From DATEBA01 sp035288045 (GTDB lineage Bacteria; Actinomycetota; UBA4738; HRBIN12): DNA of 40,957 bases. The DNA lies in contig DATEBA010000020.1 of assembly GCA_035288045.1 (NCBI GenBank), positions 1 to 40,957 on the forward strand, in the 5' to 3' direction. The position numbers and the translations under genes are program-made. How positions within the stretch are numbered: the stretch's first letter is position 1; the number at the start of each line of letters is the position of its first letter. The notes beneath the pieces are model-generated. The model saw only the letters and a list, made by a program, of their open reading frames with translations. It did not search any database and was not told where the DNA came from. Positions 1-7,616 of the stretch are shown in pieces.

Positions 1-90
1 CTCTACAACCGGGAGTGGCTCATCGAGCGCCACGGTCATCGCACACCCCGAGAGGCCTACCTGGCGGCGACGGGAGCAGCTGCGGCATGA
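1..90 (+). CDS. IS3-family transposase, C-terminal 29 residues (partial)
   Basis: Frame 1 is open from the first base to a TGA at 88-90. The peptide contains LYNREWLIERHGHRTPREAY, which fits the end of the rve integrase core of IS3-type transposases, where a YN...EWL..RHG..TP.EA pattern follows the last catalytic glutamate. That glutamate and the rest of the DDE domain are upstream of the window. The enzyme would cut and join the ends of its own element. Whether the full copy is intact cannot be seen here. Confidence 0.7.
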   Translation, partial: LYNREWLIERHGHRTPREAYLAATGAAAA

Positions 91-108
91 TGAACAAGGT
101 CAACTACG

Positions 109-133
109 TGTCCAAAGAACTGGGACCGGTGCA
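109..133 (+). repeat. Probable right terminal inverted repeat of the IS3 element
   Basis: Bases 109-133 begin TGTCCAAAGAAC and end GGGACCGGTGCA. From memory, IS3-family right ends often have the form TGTCnAAGAA..GGGAC.GGT.CA, with terminal CA. It lies 18 bases after the transposase stop, as expected. The matching left repeat is outside the window, so identity rests on pattern and position only. Confidence 0.5.
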
Positions 134-898
134 GGAGGAACTCGGCCTCGGCGGGACGCCGTTGCGGGTGCTCCGCGGCGGGCGCGAGCCGGCTGCCAAG
201 CTCGCCGACTACGTCGGCTCTTTCCCGCCGGGCGTCGACGTAAACGTAGTCGTTCCCGGGCCAGCCTCCCGCTCCTCCTGGGACCGGCTGCGTCACGGGC
301 CGACAGGCGCGAGATTCACCAAGGCCCTTACCTGCTACGACAACGTCAGGGTGACCCTGGTGCGTGACCACCCCGGCCCCGGGCACCCGGTGGTCTCCGA
401 CGAGCGCGGGCACGAGAGGCCCAGGCTATCCCCGAGGGCAAGATCGTGGTTCTCGTCGAGGGCACCGATCGCGCGTCGCTGGCGGCGATCCGGTACGCGG
501 CGAGCCTCGAGTTCAGCGAGGCCCGGGCGGTTCACGCGGCGGACGATCCCGCAGCCGCCGAGGAACTTGGGCGGACCTGGATGGAGCACGACTTCCCCTT
601 CCCACTCGACGTGATCGAGTGCTGGGACCGCAACGTCTCCCGCGCGACCGAGCGGTACGTCGTCGAGCTCGCAACCGGCGGGAGCGAGGTCACCGTCGTG
701 CTCCCGAGGCGCGACTACGCGCAGATCCGCCAACGGCTCCTGCACGATCGGACGAGTCGGGCGATCGCTCGCGCGCTCGGTCGCTACCCGCACGTCGATC
801 TAACAGTGGTGCCGTATTTCCTCCGTCGATCCGCGCCCCGCCCTCCCAACAAGACACCCGTCGCGACGGACGCGGCCCGGGCCCACGACGCGGTCTGA
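134..898 (+). pseudogene. APC-type amino-acid permease remnant: tandem USP-like C-terminal domains
   Basis: Only the soluble tail of an actinobacterial APC permease is present. Residues coded from 134 to about 412 (frame 3) cover the end of the first USP-like domain, with VDVNVVVPGPASRSSW and YDNVRVTLVRDHPGPGHP. The second domain is in frame 2 from about 419 to the stop at 896-898, with VVLVEGTDRASLAAIRYA, SEVTVVLPRRDYAQI and RLLHDRTSRAIARAL. The twelve-helix transport domain is missing and is replaced by the IS3 end. The two halves are out of register by one base, switching near 413-420. The Mycobacterium ceoB/ceoC locus has a permease in this position, which supports the identification. Either lesion alone should abolish transport. 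The frameshift could be a sequencing error, but the insertion could not. Confidence 0.75.
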
Positions 899-905
899 AG
901 TCGGC

Positions 906-911
906 TACCCT
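906..911 (+). promoter_or_regulatory. Candidate -10 (TACCCT) for a leaderless trkA transcript
   Basis: TACCCT ends eight bases before the GTG start at 920, the spacing at which transcription would begin on or next to the start codon. No Shine-Dalgarno sequence precedes the GTG. No good -35 hexamer is visible. Confidence 0.4.
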
Positions 912-919
912 AGTCGGCC

Positions 920-1579
920 GTGCACGTCGTGATCATGGGATGCGGGAGGGTGGGATCACTCCTCACCGTGGAGCTCGCCCAGGCCGGTCACTCGGTCTCG
1001 ATCATCGACAAGCGGCCCGAGGCGTTCGACCGGCTCCCCCCAGGATTCGACGCCAAGACCTTCGTAGGGCTCGGTTTCGACCGGGACGTCCTCGAGCTCG
1101 CCGGGATAAAGGAGGCCGAGGCGTTCGTCGCCGTCTCTAGCGGCGACAACTCGAACATCGTCTCCGCCCGAGTTGCCCGCGAGCACTACCACGTGCCAAA
1201 GGTCGTGGCGAGGATCTTCGACCCCCGTCGTGCCGAGATCTACGAGCGCCTGAACATCCCCACGGTGGCCACCACCCGCTGGGGTGTGAAGCAGATCATG
1301 CTGATGCTCACCCACCCCCGCGAGGAGATGAAGGAGAGCCTGGCCGGCGGCGACCTCTTCCGGATGCGCCTCGAGGTCCCGCAGCACCTCGTGGGCAAGC
1401 CGGTGAGCTCCCTCGAGCTCGCCGGCAAGGTGCTGGTCGGGGGCGTCGATCGGATGGGCTCCGGCTTCATCCCCGTCGCGGGTAGCACCTTCCAGGAGAA
1501 CGACGTGGCGCAGCTGCTGGTCCACCGCGATGCTCTCGACGAGCTGGACGAGCTCCTGAGCCCACCGCGCGAGGAGTAG
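920..1579 (+). CDS. trkA: TrkA-type K+ channel regulatory protein (first of pair)
   Basis: This 219-residue cytosolic subunit gates Trk/Ktr-type K+ transporters by binding nucleotide. The N-terminal RCK/TrkA-N Rossmann domain starts at residue 1 with the dinucleotide motif GCGRVG, followed by an acidic residue at the end of strand 2 (IIDK) as in NAD(H) binders. A TrkA-C domain follows from about residue 140 (FRMRLEVPQHLVGKP). The GTG start is chosen because the Rossmann strand begins immediately and a -10 hexamer sits eight bases upstream. A second trkA gene starts four bases after the stop, so the two are one operon. No TrkH/KtrB pore gene is in the window, so the partner is encoded elsewhere. 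Confidence 0.93.
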   Translation: MHVVIMGCGRVGSLLTVELAQAGHSVSIIDKRPEAFDRLPPGFDAKTFVGLGFDRDVLELAGIKEAEAFVAVSSGDNSNIVSARVAREHYHVPKVVARIFDPRRAEIYERLNIPTVATTRWGVKQIMLMLTHPREEMKESLAGGDLFRMRLEVPQHLVGKPVSSLELAGKVLVGGVDRMGSGFIPVAGSTFQENDVAQLLVHRDALDELDELLSPPREE

Positions 1580-1583
1580 GCCG

Positions 1584-2300
1584 ATGCGTGTCGTCATCAC
1601 CGGAGCCGGGGCAGTTGGGCGACACCTCGCCGCAGACCTCGCCGAGCGCGCCCACGACGTCACGCTGATCGAGCAGGACCCCGCGATCCTGGCGAAGGCA
1701 CGCGAGGTCTCACCGAAGGTGAAGTTCCTCCTGGGCGACGCGTGCGAGCCGTGGGTGCTCGAGCAGGCGGACCTGAAGACGGTCGACGTGGTCGTGGCGG
1801 TAACGGGCGACGACGAGGACAACCTCGTGACGACGCTCCTGGCGAAGCAGGAGTTCGGTGTGCCGCGCTGCCTGGCCCGCGTGAACCACCCCCGCAACGA
1901 GTGGCTCTTCAACGAACAGTGGGGGGTGGACGCCGCAGTCTCACCTCCGCACATCCTGACCGCGATGGTCGAGGAAGCCGTGACGGTCGGCGATCTGGTG
2001 CGCCTCCTGCGGCTCGAGGGCGGCCGGGTCGGGCTCGTCGAGATGACCCTCCCAGAGGTGTCCCCCAACGCGGGCAAACCGCTCTACGAGCTCCGGCTGC
2101 CGCCCGATTCGGCGGTAGTGGCGCTACTTCGCGAGGGCCACGTGGTGATCCCCCAGCCCGAGACCGTCCTCGCCGCCGGCGACGAGGTCGTGGCGCTCTC
2201 CGTCCCGCAGGCGGAGGGCGCGCTACGACTGGCGATCGTCGGCGAGGGCGTCCCCGGCTCGACGCCCTCCGACTCGATGGGCGGCGCCGGAACCATCTAG
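1584..2300 (+). CDS. trkA: TrkA-type K+ channel regulatory protein (second of pair)
   Basis: A 238-residue RCK protein, probably the partner of the preceding TrkA in a hetero-oligomeric gating ring (inference). The Rossmann motif GAGAVG is at residues 7-12, with an acidic strand-2 end (LIEQD). The TrkA-C domain begins around residue 148 (VGLVEMTLPEV) and ends with a typical AGDEVVALS strand. It starts four bases after its neighbour's stop. Its TAG shares the palindrome CTAG with the stop of the convergent propeller gene, so the two coding regions overlap by four bases. Pairing of two unlike trkA genes matches ceoB and ceoC of Mycobacterium. Confidence 0.93.
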   Translation: MRVVITGAGAVGRHLAADLAERAHDVTLIEQDPAILAKAREVSPKVKFLLGDACEPWVLEQADLKTVDVVVAVTGDDEDNLVTTLLAKQEFGVPRCLARVNHPRNEWLFNEQWGVDAAVSPPHILTAMVEEAVTVGDLVRLLRLEGGRVGLVEMTLPEVSPNAGKPLYELRLPPDSAVVALLREGHVVIPQPETVLAAGDEVVALSVPQAEGALRLAIVGEGVPGSTPSDSMGGAGTI

Positions 2301-3166
2301 TGCAGCAGCGGCCCCTCGTGCCGGGCCGCGCAAATCCTGTACTCGAACGCGGTGTCGCCGGCCGGCAGCGCCGAGTACCACATCCGGAGCGACCCGTCGC
2401 GGAGACGGACCACGCAGGGCGAGTGCGTCGCGAGCCCGTCGGGGCCCTCGGCACCGGGGAGCAGCGCCGGGCCGCGCCGCTCCCATGCGAGCCCGTCGGC
2501 CGACGTGGCGCGGACGATCGCGACCCCCTCGCCGTCTTCGCTCGCGAAGAACAGGTGGAACCGGCGCTCGTGCTCGATCACGCAAGGGTGCCCGGCCGCG
2601 ACCTCTTCGGCGAGTGGCTCCAGCACCGGGCCGATCCTGTCCCACGACGCCCCGTTGCCGGACACGGCCGCGAGGACCCGAGCCCGACGGCCGTTGTCCG
2701 ATCCGTCGTAGCCGGAATAGAACAGCCACCAGCCCTCGCCGGTCTGCAGCAGCGACGGGTGGCTGGCGCCTGCCTCGTCCTCCTCGCCGCGTTGGAGGAA
2801 CGTGCCGAGCGGCTCCCACACGTCACCATCGGGAGAGCTCGCCATGTGCAGACGCGTCACCTCGCCGTCGAATCCGGCGTATGCCATGAGGTATCCACCG
2901 GGGGTTCGCACCACGCAAGGTGCCTGCACGCCGAAATCGTCCGTGTCGCCGCCGAAGCCCGCGTCGATCACCACGCCGAGGCGCTTCCAAGCTCCCCCGA
3001 CCTGCACCGCCTCCAGGATCCGCCAGGTCGTGCCGTCGTGTCCCGAGTACCACATCCGAAGGGTCCCCTCGTTCTCTTCTAGGACCCACGGCCGCCACTG
3101 GCGCAGGGAGTCGGGCTCGTCCTCCCCGCCGGGTGCGAGCACGATGCCATCGCGCACCCAGGTCAT
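2297..3166 (-). CDS. Five-bladed beta-propeller protein, GH43/GH32-like fold
   Basis: This 289-residue protein is built from five repeats, each with an aromatic strand followed by a small loop: LRMWYSGHDG, YLMAYAGFDG, WWLFYSGYDG, FHLFFASEDG and LRMWYSALPA. That is the pattern of five-bladed propellers related to glycoside hydrolase families 43, 62 and 32. No signal peptide is seen, so it is probably cytosolic. I cannot place a full catalytic acid triad with confidence, so activity on a glycan is only a fold-level suggestion. The ATG giving MTWVRDGIVL is chosen because upstream codons lack homology-like character. It is the last gene of the leftward hppA - OB-fold set, 41 bases after the OB-fold gene, and overlaps trkA by four bases. 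Confidence 0.7.
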   Translation of the reverse strand: MTWVRDGIVLAPGGEDEPDSLRQWRPWVLEENEGTLRMWYSGHDGTTWRILEAVQVGGAWKRLGVVIDAGFGGDTDDFGVQAPCVVRTPGGYLMAYAGFDGEVTRLHMASSPDGDVWEPLGTFLQRGEEDEAGASHPSLLQTGEGWWLFYSGYDGSDNGRRARVLAAVSGNGASWDRIGPVLEPLAEEVAAGHPCVIEHERRFHLFFASEDGEGVAIVRATSADGLAWERRGPALLPGAEGPDGLATHSPCVVRLRDGSLRMWYSALPAGDTAFEYRICAARHEGPLLH

Positions 3167-3207
3167 GCGACAAATGTAGCTCGCGGGCAACCCGGCGGTA
3201 AGGGCCG

Positions 3208-3567
3208 TCAGGTCCCGAACTCGAAGCGCGGGTTGACCATCCGGCGCGCGCCTCGCTCTTCCCCGATCACGCCCTCGACGACCACCTTGGTTCCGAGAGA
3301 AAGCCCTGGGATCGAGCGGCGCCCCATCCAGCGCACGCGCATCTCGCCGGTTCCGTCCGCGAGCAAGACCTCGAGCGACTCGTGCCCGGAGACGGGCATG
3401 TAGGTCATCCGCCGGACGATCCCGGCGATCTTCACGGGCTCGCGCGTGGGCGCCTCGGCGATACGAACGGCACGTGGGACCGCCTCCGCCCACGTGCGGA
3501 TCTCCTTGGCGAGTCGCTCCTCGTCGGTCTCGGCGAGGCGCCGGAAGAAGCGCTCCAGGAGACCCAT
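3208..3567 (-). CDS. OB-fold nucleic-acid-binding domain protein
   Basis: A 119-residue protein with a basic helical N-terminus (LLERFFRRLAETDEERLAKE) and an OB-fold from about residue 45 to 115: VKIAGIVRRMTY, LEVLLADGTGEMRVRWMG and LGTKVVVEGVIGEERG. This strand order is typical of the tRNA_anti-like OB-folds that bind single-stranded nucleic acid. Small OB-fold proteins of this kind sit next to the paired trkA genes in many Actinobacteria, for example Rv2694c near ceoB/ceoC (from memory). It starts nine bases after the hppA stop and is probably cotranscribed with it. Its ligand is unknown. Confidence 0.8.
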   Translation of the reverse strand: MGLLERFFRRLAETDEERLAKEIRTWAEAVPRAVRIAEAPTREPVKIAGIVRRMTYMPVSGHESLEVLLADGTGEMRVRWMGRRSIPGLSLGTKVVVEGVIGEERGARRMVNPRFEFGT

Positions 3568-3576
3568 GCGCCCGGC

Positions 3577-5838
3577 TCAGTCCGCCGGGGCCGGCTCCGG
3601 CTCCGACCCGGGCGGCAAGAGCAACTCCGACTTCCGGGACTTCGAGACCCAGATCGCCGCCGCGAGGACAAGGGCCGCCGCCACGCCGACGGCGATCCGG
3701 ATGCCGTCGTCGTCCGCGTAGGAGACGACCAGCGGCGCGATCAGGAGCGCGACGAGGTTCATGACCTTGATCAGGGGGTTAAGCGCAGGGCCTGCGGTGT
3801 CCTTGAACGGGTCGCCTACAGTGTCGCCGATCACGGCGGCCTTGTGCCGCTCGCTCCCCTTGCCCCCGTGGTGACCCTCCTCTATGTACTTCTTCGCGTT
3901 GTCCCAGGCACCTCCGGCGTTGGAGAACATCACGGCGAGCAGCTGCCCGGTCAGGATCGCCCCCGCGAGGAAGGCACCGAGAGCCTCGGCCTTGAGGAAG
4001 AACCCGACGATGACGGGCGACAGTACGGCGAGGAGCCCTGGCGTCATCAGCTCGCGGAGCGAGGTCTTCGTGCAGATGTCGACCACGCGAGCGTACTCCG
4101 GCTTCTCGTCGAAGGTCATGATGCCCGGGTGGTCGCGGAACTGGTTCCGGACCTCGATCACGACCTGCGAGGCCGCGCGGCCGACGGCGCGGATGGCGAG
4201 CGAGGAGAACAGAAACGCCACCGACCCGCCGATCAGGAGGCCGACCAGCACGTCGGGCCGGTCGATCCGGATGCCGAGGAAGTCAAAGCCCGCGGCGCGC
4301 AGGGCCTCCTCGAACGACCCGAACAGCGACGTCGCCGCGATCACCGCCGTCGCGATCGCCATCCCCTTCGTGATCGCCTTCGTCGAGTTCCCGACCGCGT
4401 CGAGACCGCGGAGGATCTCCGCCGGCCGCCCCTCGAACTCGCCCGACATCTCCGCGATCCCCTGCGCGTTGTCCGAGATCGGTCCGTAGGTGTCCATCGA
4501 CACGACGACGCCCACGGTCGTGAGCATCCCCATACCGGTGAGCGAGATGAAGTACAGCCGCTCGGCGGTCGAGTCCCCGAGCAGGAACGCCGCGACCACC
4601 GAGCCCGCGATCACGAGCACAGACCACACCGTGGACTCCAGCCCGACCGAGAACCCCGACAGGATCGTCGTGGCCGGACCCGTCTGCGTCGCCTCGGCGA
4701 TCTCCTCTACGGGCTTGTACTTCGTGTCGGTGAAGTACTGCGTGAGCACCTGGATCACGGAGGCGAGCACCAGACCGAAGAGCACCGCGAACGCCGGCCG
4801 AAGATCGCCGCCCATGTAGACGCCTGAGATCACGAAGGCGGCGGCGGCCGAGATCGCCGCCGAGATGAAGAAGCCGCGGTTGATCGCCTTCATCCCGTGC
4901 TCGGTCTCGCTACGGGGCGTGACTGCGAGGATACCGACGATCGAGGTGATCACTCCGACCGCGCGGACGAAGAGTGGGAACATGACCCCGGCTATCGCGC
5001 CGATCTCGCTGCCGGAGAAGGCCGCCGCTCCAAGGATCAGCGAGGCGACCAGCGTCACCTCGTAGGACTCGAACAGGTCGGCGGCCATCCCTGCGCAATC
5101 ACCGACGTTGTCGCCGACGTTGTCCGCGATCGTGGCCGCGTTCCGCGGGTCGTCCTCCGGGATGCCCTTCTCTACCTTGCCGACGAGGTCGGCGCCGACG
5201 TCGGCTGCCTTCGTGAAGATGCCCCCGCCCACCCGCATGAACATCGCGAGCAATGCGCCGCCGAACCCGAAGCCGACCAGCACGGAGGTGGCGTCCTGTT
5301 TGTAGACGAGGAGGATCACGGTGGCGCCGAGGAGGCCGAGGCCCACCGTGAACATCCCGGCGACGCCGCCCGCGCGGAAAGCGAGCTTCAGCGCCCGGCG
5401 CAGACCCGACTCGCGTGCGGCGTTCGCCGTCCGGACGTTCGCGCGGACCGCAAGCCACATCCCCGTGAAGCCGGTGAGCGCGGAGAACCCGGCCCCAAGG
5501 ATGAACGCGAGAGAGCGCCCGACACGGATGAAGGTCTCGCCGTGCGCGGCTTTCTCGGGCACCGGCAGCACGAAGAAGATCGCGATCGTGAGTAGGACGA
5601 GGAACACGGCCAGGGTGCTGAACTGCCGACGGAGGTACGCGCTCGCGCCTTCCTGGATCGCGCGGGCGATCTCCTTCATCTTGTCGGTCCCCTCGGAGGC
5701 CGCGAGCACCTCGCGGACGAGGTAGTAGGCGAACAAGAGAGCGACCAGGGATACGACGAGAACTACCCACAGGGCGTTGTTCTCGAAGGAGCCGAAGACG
5801 GCCTCGATGGGACCGTCTTCGGCAGCGAGGACGTGCAT
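3577..5838 (-). CDS. hppA: Membrane-bound H+-translocating pyrophosphatase, K+-independent type
   Basis: This 753-residue integral membrane enzyme hydrolyses pyrophosphate and pumps protons. The substrate-binding motif DVGADLVGKVEKG is at residues 213-225, followed by the acidic NVGDNVGDCAGMAADLFESY segment. A second acidic site is near the C-terminus (IGDTVGDPFKDTAGPALNP). At residues 483-488 the sequence is GNSTKA. The lysine (K487) takes the place of the alanine found in K+-dependent enzymes, so this is the K+-independent subgroup. The ATG start has an ideal AGGAGG five bases upstream, and a TATAAT promoter lies at 5891-5918. It is the first gene of the leftward hppA - OB-fold - propeller set. 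Confidence 0.96.
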   Translation of the reverse strand: MHVLAAEDGPIEAVFGSFENNALWVVLVVSLVALLFAYYLVREVLAASEGTDKMKEIARAIQEGASAYLRRQFSTLAVFLVLLTIAIFFVLPVPEKAAHGETFIRVGRSLAFILGAGFSALTGFTGMWLAVRANVRTANAARESGLRRALKLAFRAGGVAGMFTVGLGLLGATVILLVYKQDATSVLVGFGFGGALLAMFMRVGGGIFTKAADVGADLVGKVEKGIPEDDPRNAATIADNVGDNVGDCAGMAADLFESYEVTLVASLILGAAAFSGSEIGAIAGVMFPLFVRAVGVITSIVGILAVTPRSETEHGMKAINRGFFISAAISAAAAFVISGVYMGGDLRPAFAVLFGLVLASVIQVLTQYFTDTKYKPVEEIAEATQTGPATTILSGFSVGLESTVWSVLVIAGSVVAAFLLGDSTAERLYFISLTGMGMLTTVGVVVSMDTYGPISDNAQGIAEMSGEFEGRPAEILRGLDAVGNSTKAITKGMAIATAVIAATSLFGSFEEALRAAGFDFLGIRIDRPDVLVGLLIGGSVAFLFSSLAIRAVGRAASQVVIEVRNQFRDHPGIMTFDEKPEYARVVDICTKTSLRELMTPGLLAVLSPVIVGFFLKAEALGAFLAGAILTGQLLAVMFSNAGGAWDNAKKYIEEGHHGGKGSERHKAAVIGDTVGDPFKDTAGPALNPLIKVMNLVALLIAPLVVSYADDDGIRIAVGVAAALVLAAAIWVSKSRKSELLLPPGSEPEPAPAD

Positions 5839-5874
5839 AGAACCTCCTAGATCGGCGGGATGCGCCGGCGCGAG

Positions 5875-5889
5875 CTCGGGAAACCCGAG
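5875..5889 (-). repeat. Perfect hairpin at the 5' end of the hppA leader
   Basis: CTCGGG (5875-5880) and CCCGAG (5884-5889) form a six-base-pair stem around a three-base loop. The predicted transcription start is at about 5884, so the stem lies at or just inside the 5' end of the mRNA. It could stabilise the leader, or be a binding site instead. Confidence 0.4.
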
Positions 5890-5890
5890 G

Positions 5891-5918
5891 ATTATATGTG
5901 AACGGTCGAGCGCCCCAA
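5891..5918 (-). promoter_or_regulatory. hppA promoter, consensus -10
   Basis: On the minus strand TTGGGG (5913-5918) is separated by 16 bases from a perfect TATAAT (5891-5896). The -10 is exact and the -35 matches only its TTG. It lies about 50 bases upstream of the hppA ATG, leaving room for a leader with the hairpin and the AGGAGG. Confidence 0.6.
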
Positions 5919-5975
5919 CGGACCATCCTCGCCGACCGGCGACCGTGCTAGCGTTTCGTACGCAGAGGCCTGTGG

Positions 5976-7127
5976 ATGGAGATCCCGAGCCTGACCGATC
6001 TCCGAGACCTGACCCGGCCGGTCGCCGGCCCGTGCGTCACTCTGCACATGCCCACGCACCGGGCCGGTCCCGCCACCCGCCAGAACCCGCTTCGCCTGAA
6101 GAACCTCCTTCGCGCGGCCGAGGATCGCCTCCGCTCCGAGGGCATGCGTCCGAGCGAGCGCGGGAAGCTGCTCGCGCCGGCGGCGCTGCTGCTCGAGGAC
6201 CCGGTGTTCTGGCAACACCAGAGCGACGGGCTGGCGGTGTTCCTCCGCCCAGGGTGGTCGCGCACCTTCCGCGTCCCGGTCACGCTTCCGGAGCTGGCCG
6301 TCGTGGCTGGGACGTTCCACGTGACGCCACTCCTGCCCCTGCTCACTGACGACGGCCGCTTCCTCGTGCTCGCGCTCAGCCAGCGCTCCGTGCGGCTCGT
6401 CGAGGGATCTCGTCACCGCGCGCACGAGGTCGCGCTCAAGGGGATGCCGTCCGGTCTCGAGGACGCGCTCAGGTACGACGAGACCGAGAAGGAGCACCTC
6501 TTCCACATCGCCGGTCGAGGCGGCGCGCCGGGCGCCCGTCCCGCCTTCCACGGACACGGGATCGGCGAGGAGATCGATAAGCAGCGCATCCGCCGCTACT
6601 TCCGCGTGGTCGACCACGGGCTTCACGAGACGCTCCGGGGCCGGCGCGACCCGATGGTGCTCGCCGCCGTCGAGTACGAGCAGGCGATCTACCGCGAGAC
6701 CAACACCTACCCGCACCTGCTCGAAGGGGCGATCGGCGGGAACCCCGAACCTCTAGGAGCCGGCGAGCTGCGCGATCGGGCCTGGGCGCTCGTGGAGCCG
6801 CTCCTCATGCGCCGGCGGGAGGAGGCGATCGGCAGGTACGGGGCGCTGGCCGGCACCGCGCAGGCGACGAACGACCTCGCGGAGATCCTTGCCAGCGCGG
6901 AGGCGGGCCGGATAAAGACGCTCTTCGTCCCGACCGACGAGCAGCGGTGGGGATCGTGGGATCCCGCCACCGGGAAGGTCCGCCTCCGCACCGACCCCCG
7001 TCCGGGGGACGTGGACCTGCTCGACCTGGCAACGGTGCGCACCCTCCTATCGGGCGGTGCGGTTCACGCCATGCCGGCGAAAGACCTACCCGCCGGGCCA
7101 CTCCCGCTCGCCGTCCTACGCTTCTGA
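5976..7127 (+). CDS. Bacterial archaeo-eukaryotic release factor family protein (baeRF3-like)
   Basis: This 383-residue protein resembles the baeRF family 3, bacterial relatives of the eRF1/aRF1/Dom34 fold. The N-terminus has the typical CVTLHMPTHRAG and RQNPLRLKNLLR segments. A central part begins at about residue 120, with FLVLALSQRSVRLVEGSRHRA. The C-terminal third resembles the L7Ae-like end of the family (IKTLFVPTDEQRWG). I do not see the GGQ peptidyl-tRNA hydrolysis motif of eRF1. A role at the ribosome is therefore a family-level hypothesis, not a demonstrated function. AGAGG seven bases before the ATG supports the start. It converges on the gre gene with an eight-base gap. Confidence 0.8.
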   Translation: MEIPSLTDLRDLTRPVAGPCVTLHMPTHRAGPATRQNPLRLKNLLRAAEDRLRSEGMRPSERGKLLAPAALLLEDPVFWQHQSDGLAVFLRPGWSRTFRVPVTLPELAVVAGTFHVTPLLPLLTDDGRFLVLALSQRSVRLVEGSRHRAHEVALKGMPSGLEDALRYDETEKEHLFHIAGRGGAPGARPAFHGHGIGEEIDKQRIRRYFRVVDHGLHETLRGRRDPMVLAAVEYEQAIYRETNTYPHLLEGAIGGNPEPLGAGELRDRAWALVEPLLMRRREEAIGRYGALAGTAQATNDLAEILASAEAGRIKTLFVPTDEQRWGSWDPATGKVRLRTDPRPGDVDLLDLATVRTLLSGGAVHAMPAKDLPAGPLPLAVLRF

Positions 7128-7135
7128 GACTCGCC

Positions 7136-7579
7136 TCAGCTCTGGCGCTCGATCCCGGTTACCAGCCACCGCGTCACTCCGCCGGGCGCCCGGACCTCGA
7201 CGTCCTCGCCGATGCGCCTGCCGAGGAGAGCCGTTCCCATCGGCGCGTTCTCGGAGATCCTCTCGTCATCGACGCGCGCCTCGAGATCTCCGACGATCGT
7301 GTAGCGTTCCAACTCGCCGCCCCCGACCGGCCGGATCGTCACCGTGTCGCCCACCTCGACCCTGTCGGGATCGTGCGGAGCGTCCGCCAGGGAAACCGCC
7401 GACACGAGCGTGCGGCGCAGCTCCTCCGCCTCCTCTTTGGCAGCGGACAGGGCTACGACGACGGCGGGGTCACCGGCGAACGCATCCGCCTCGAGCGCGG
7501 GGATCCGCTCGTGTTCGAGCCGGCGGAGCCGCTCCTCGAGCGAGCGACGGCCGACTTCGGTCAGTCTCGGTTGGTTCAT
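7136..7579 (-). CDS. GreA/GreB-family transcription factor with degenerate tip
   Basis: A 147-residue two-domain protein. An N-terminal coiled coil (residues 5-60) would enter the RNA polymerase secondary channel, and a C-terminal FKBP-like domain (APMGTALLGRRIGEDVEVRA) binds the polymerase. In GreA the coiled-coil tip carries two acids, in a GDxxENAEY pattern, that help cleave backtracked RNA. Here the tip reads AGDPAVVVALSAAKEE: the aspartate (D37) is kept but the glutamate position is valine (V40). Cleavage stimulation may be weak or lost, and a Gfh1/Rnk-like modulating role is possible. The ATG at 7579 gives the normal family N-terminus. A TATAAT lies upstream at 7617-7622. Confidence 0.85.
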   Translation of the reverse strand: MNQPRLTEVGRRSLEERLRRLEHERIPALEADAFAGDPAVVVALSAAKEEAEELRRTLVSAVSLADAPHDPDRVEVGDTVTIRPVGGGELERYTIVGDLEARVDDERISENAPMGTALLGRRIGEDVEVRAPGGVTRWLVTGIERQS

Positions 7580-7616
7580 GGCGCAGTCGTTCCAAGGGAT
7601 GTTCGGGAGCCCTTCT

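Larger units (their letters stand above)
1..133 (+). mobile_element. Right end of an IS3-family insertion sequence (partial)
   Basis: The window opens inside the 3' end of a transposase gene. Its stop codon is followed 19 bases later by a sequence that looks like an IS3-family right terminal repeat (109-133) ending in CA. From base 134 the reading frame is that of an amino-acid permease cytosolic domain. I infer that the element inserted into that permease gene and that its right boundary is at about 133/134. The left end and most of the transposase lie outside the window. Confidence 0.65.

Noticed and set aside
3382..4827. Long plus-strand open frame opposite hppA
   Set aside because: It is a shadow of hppA third-position GC bias. 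Its composition is Arg/Asp/His-rich and low-complexity, and hppA is certain.
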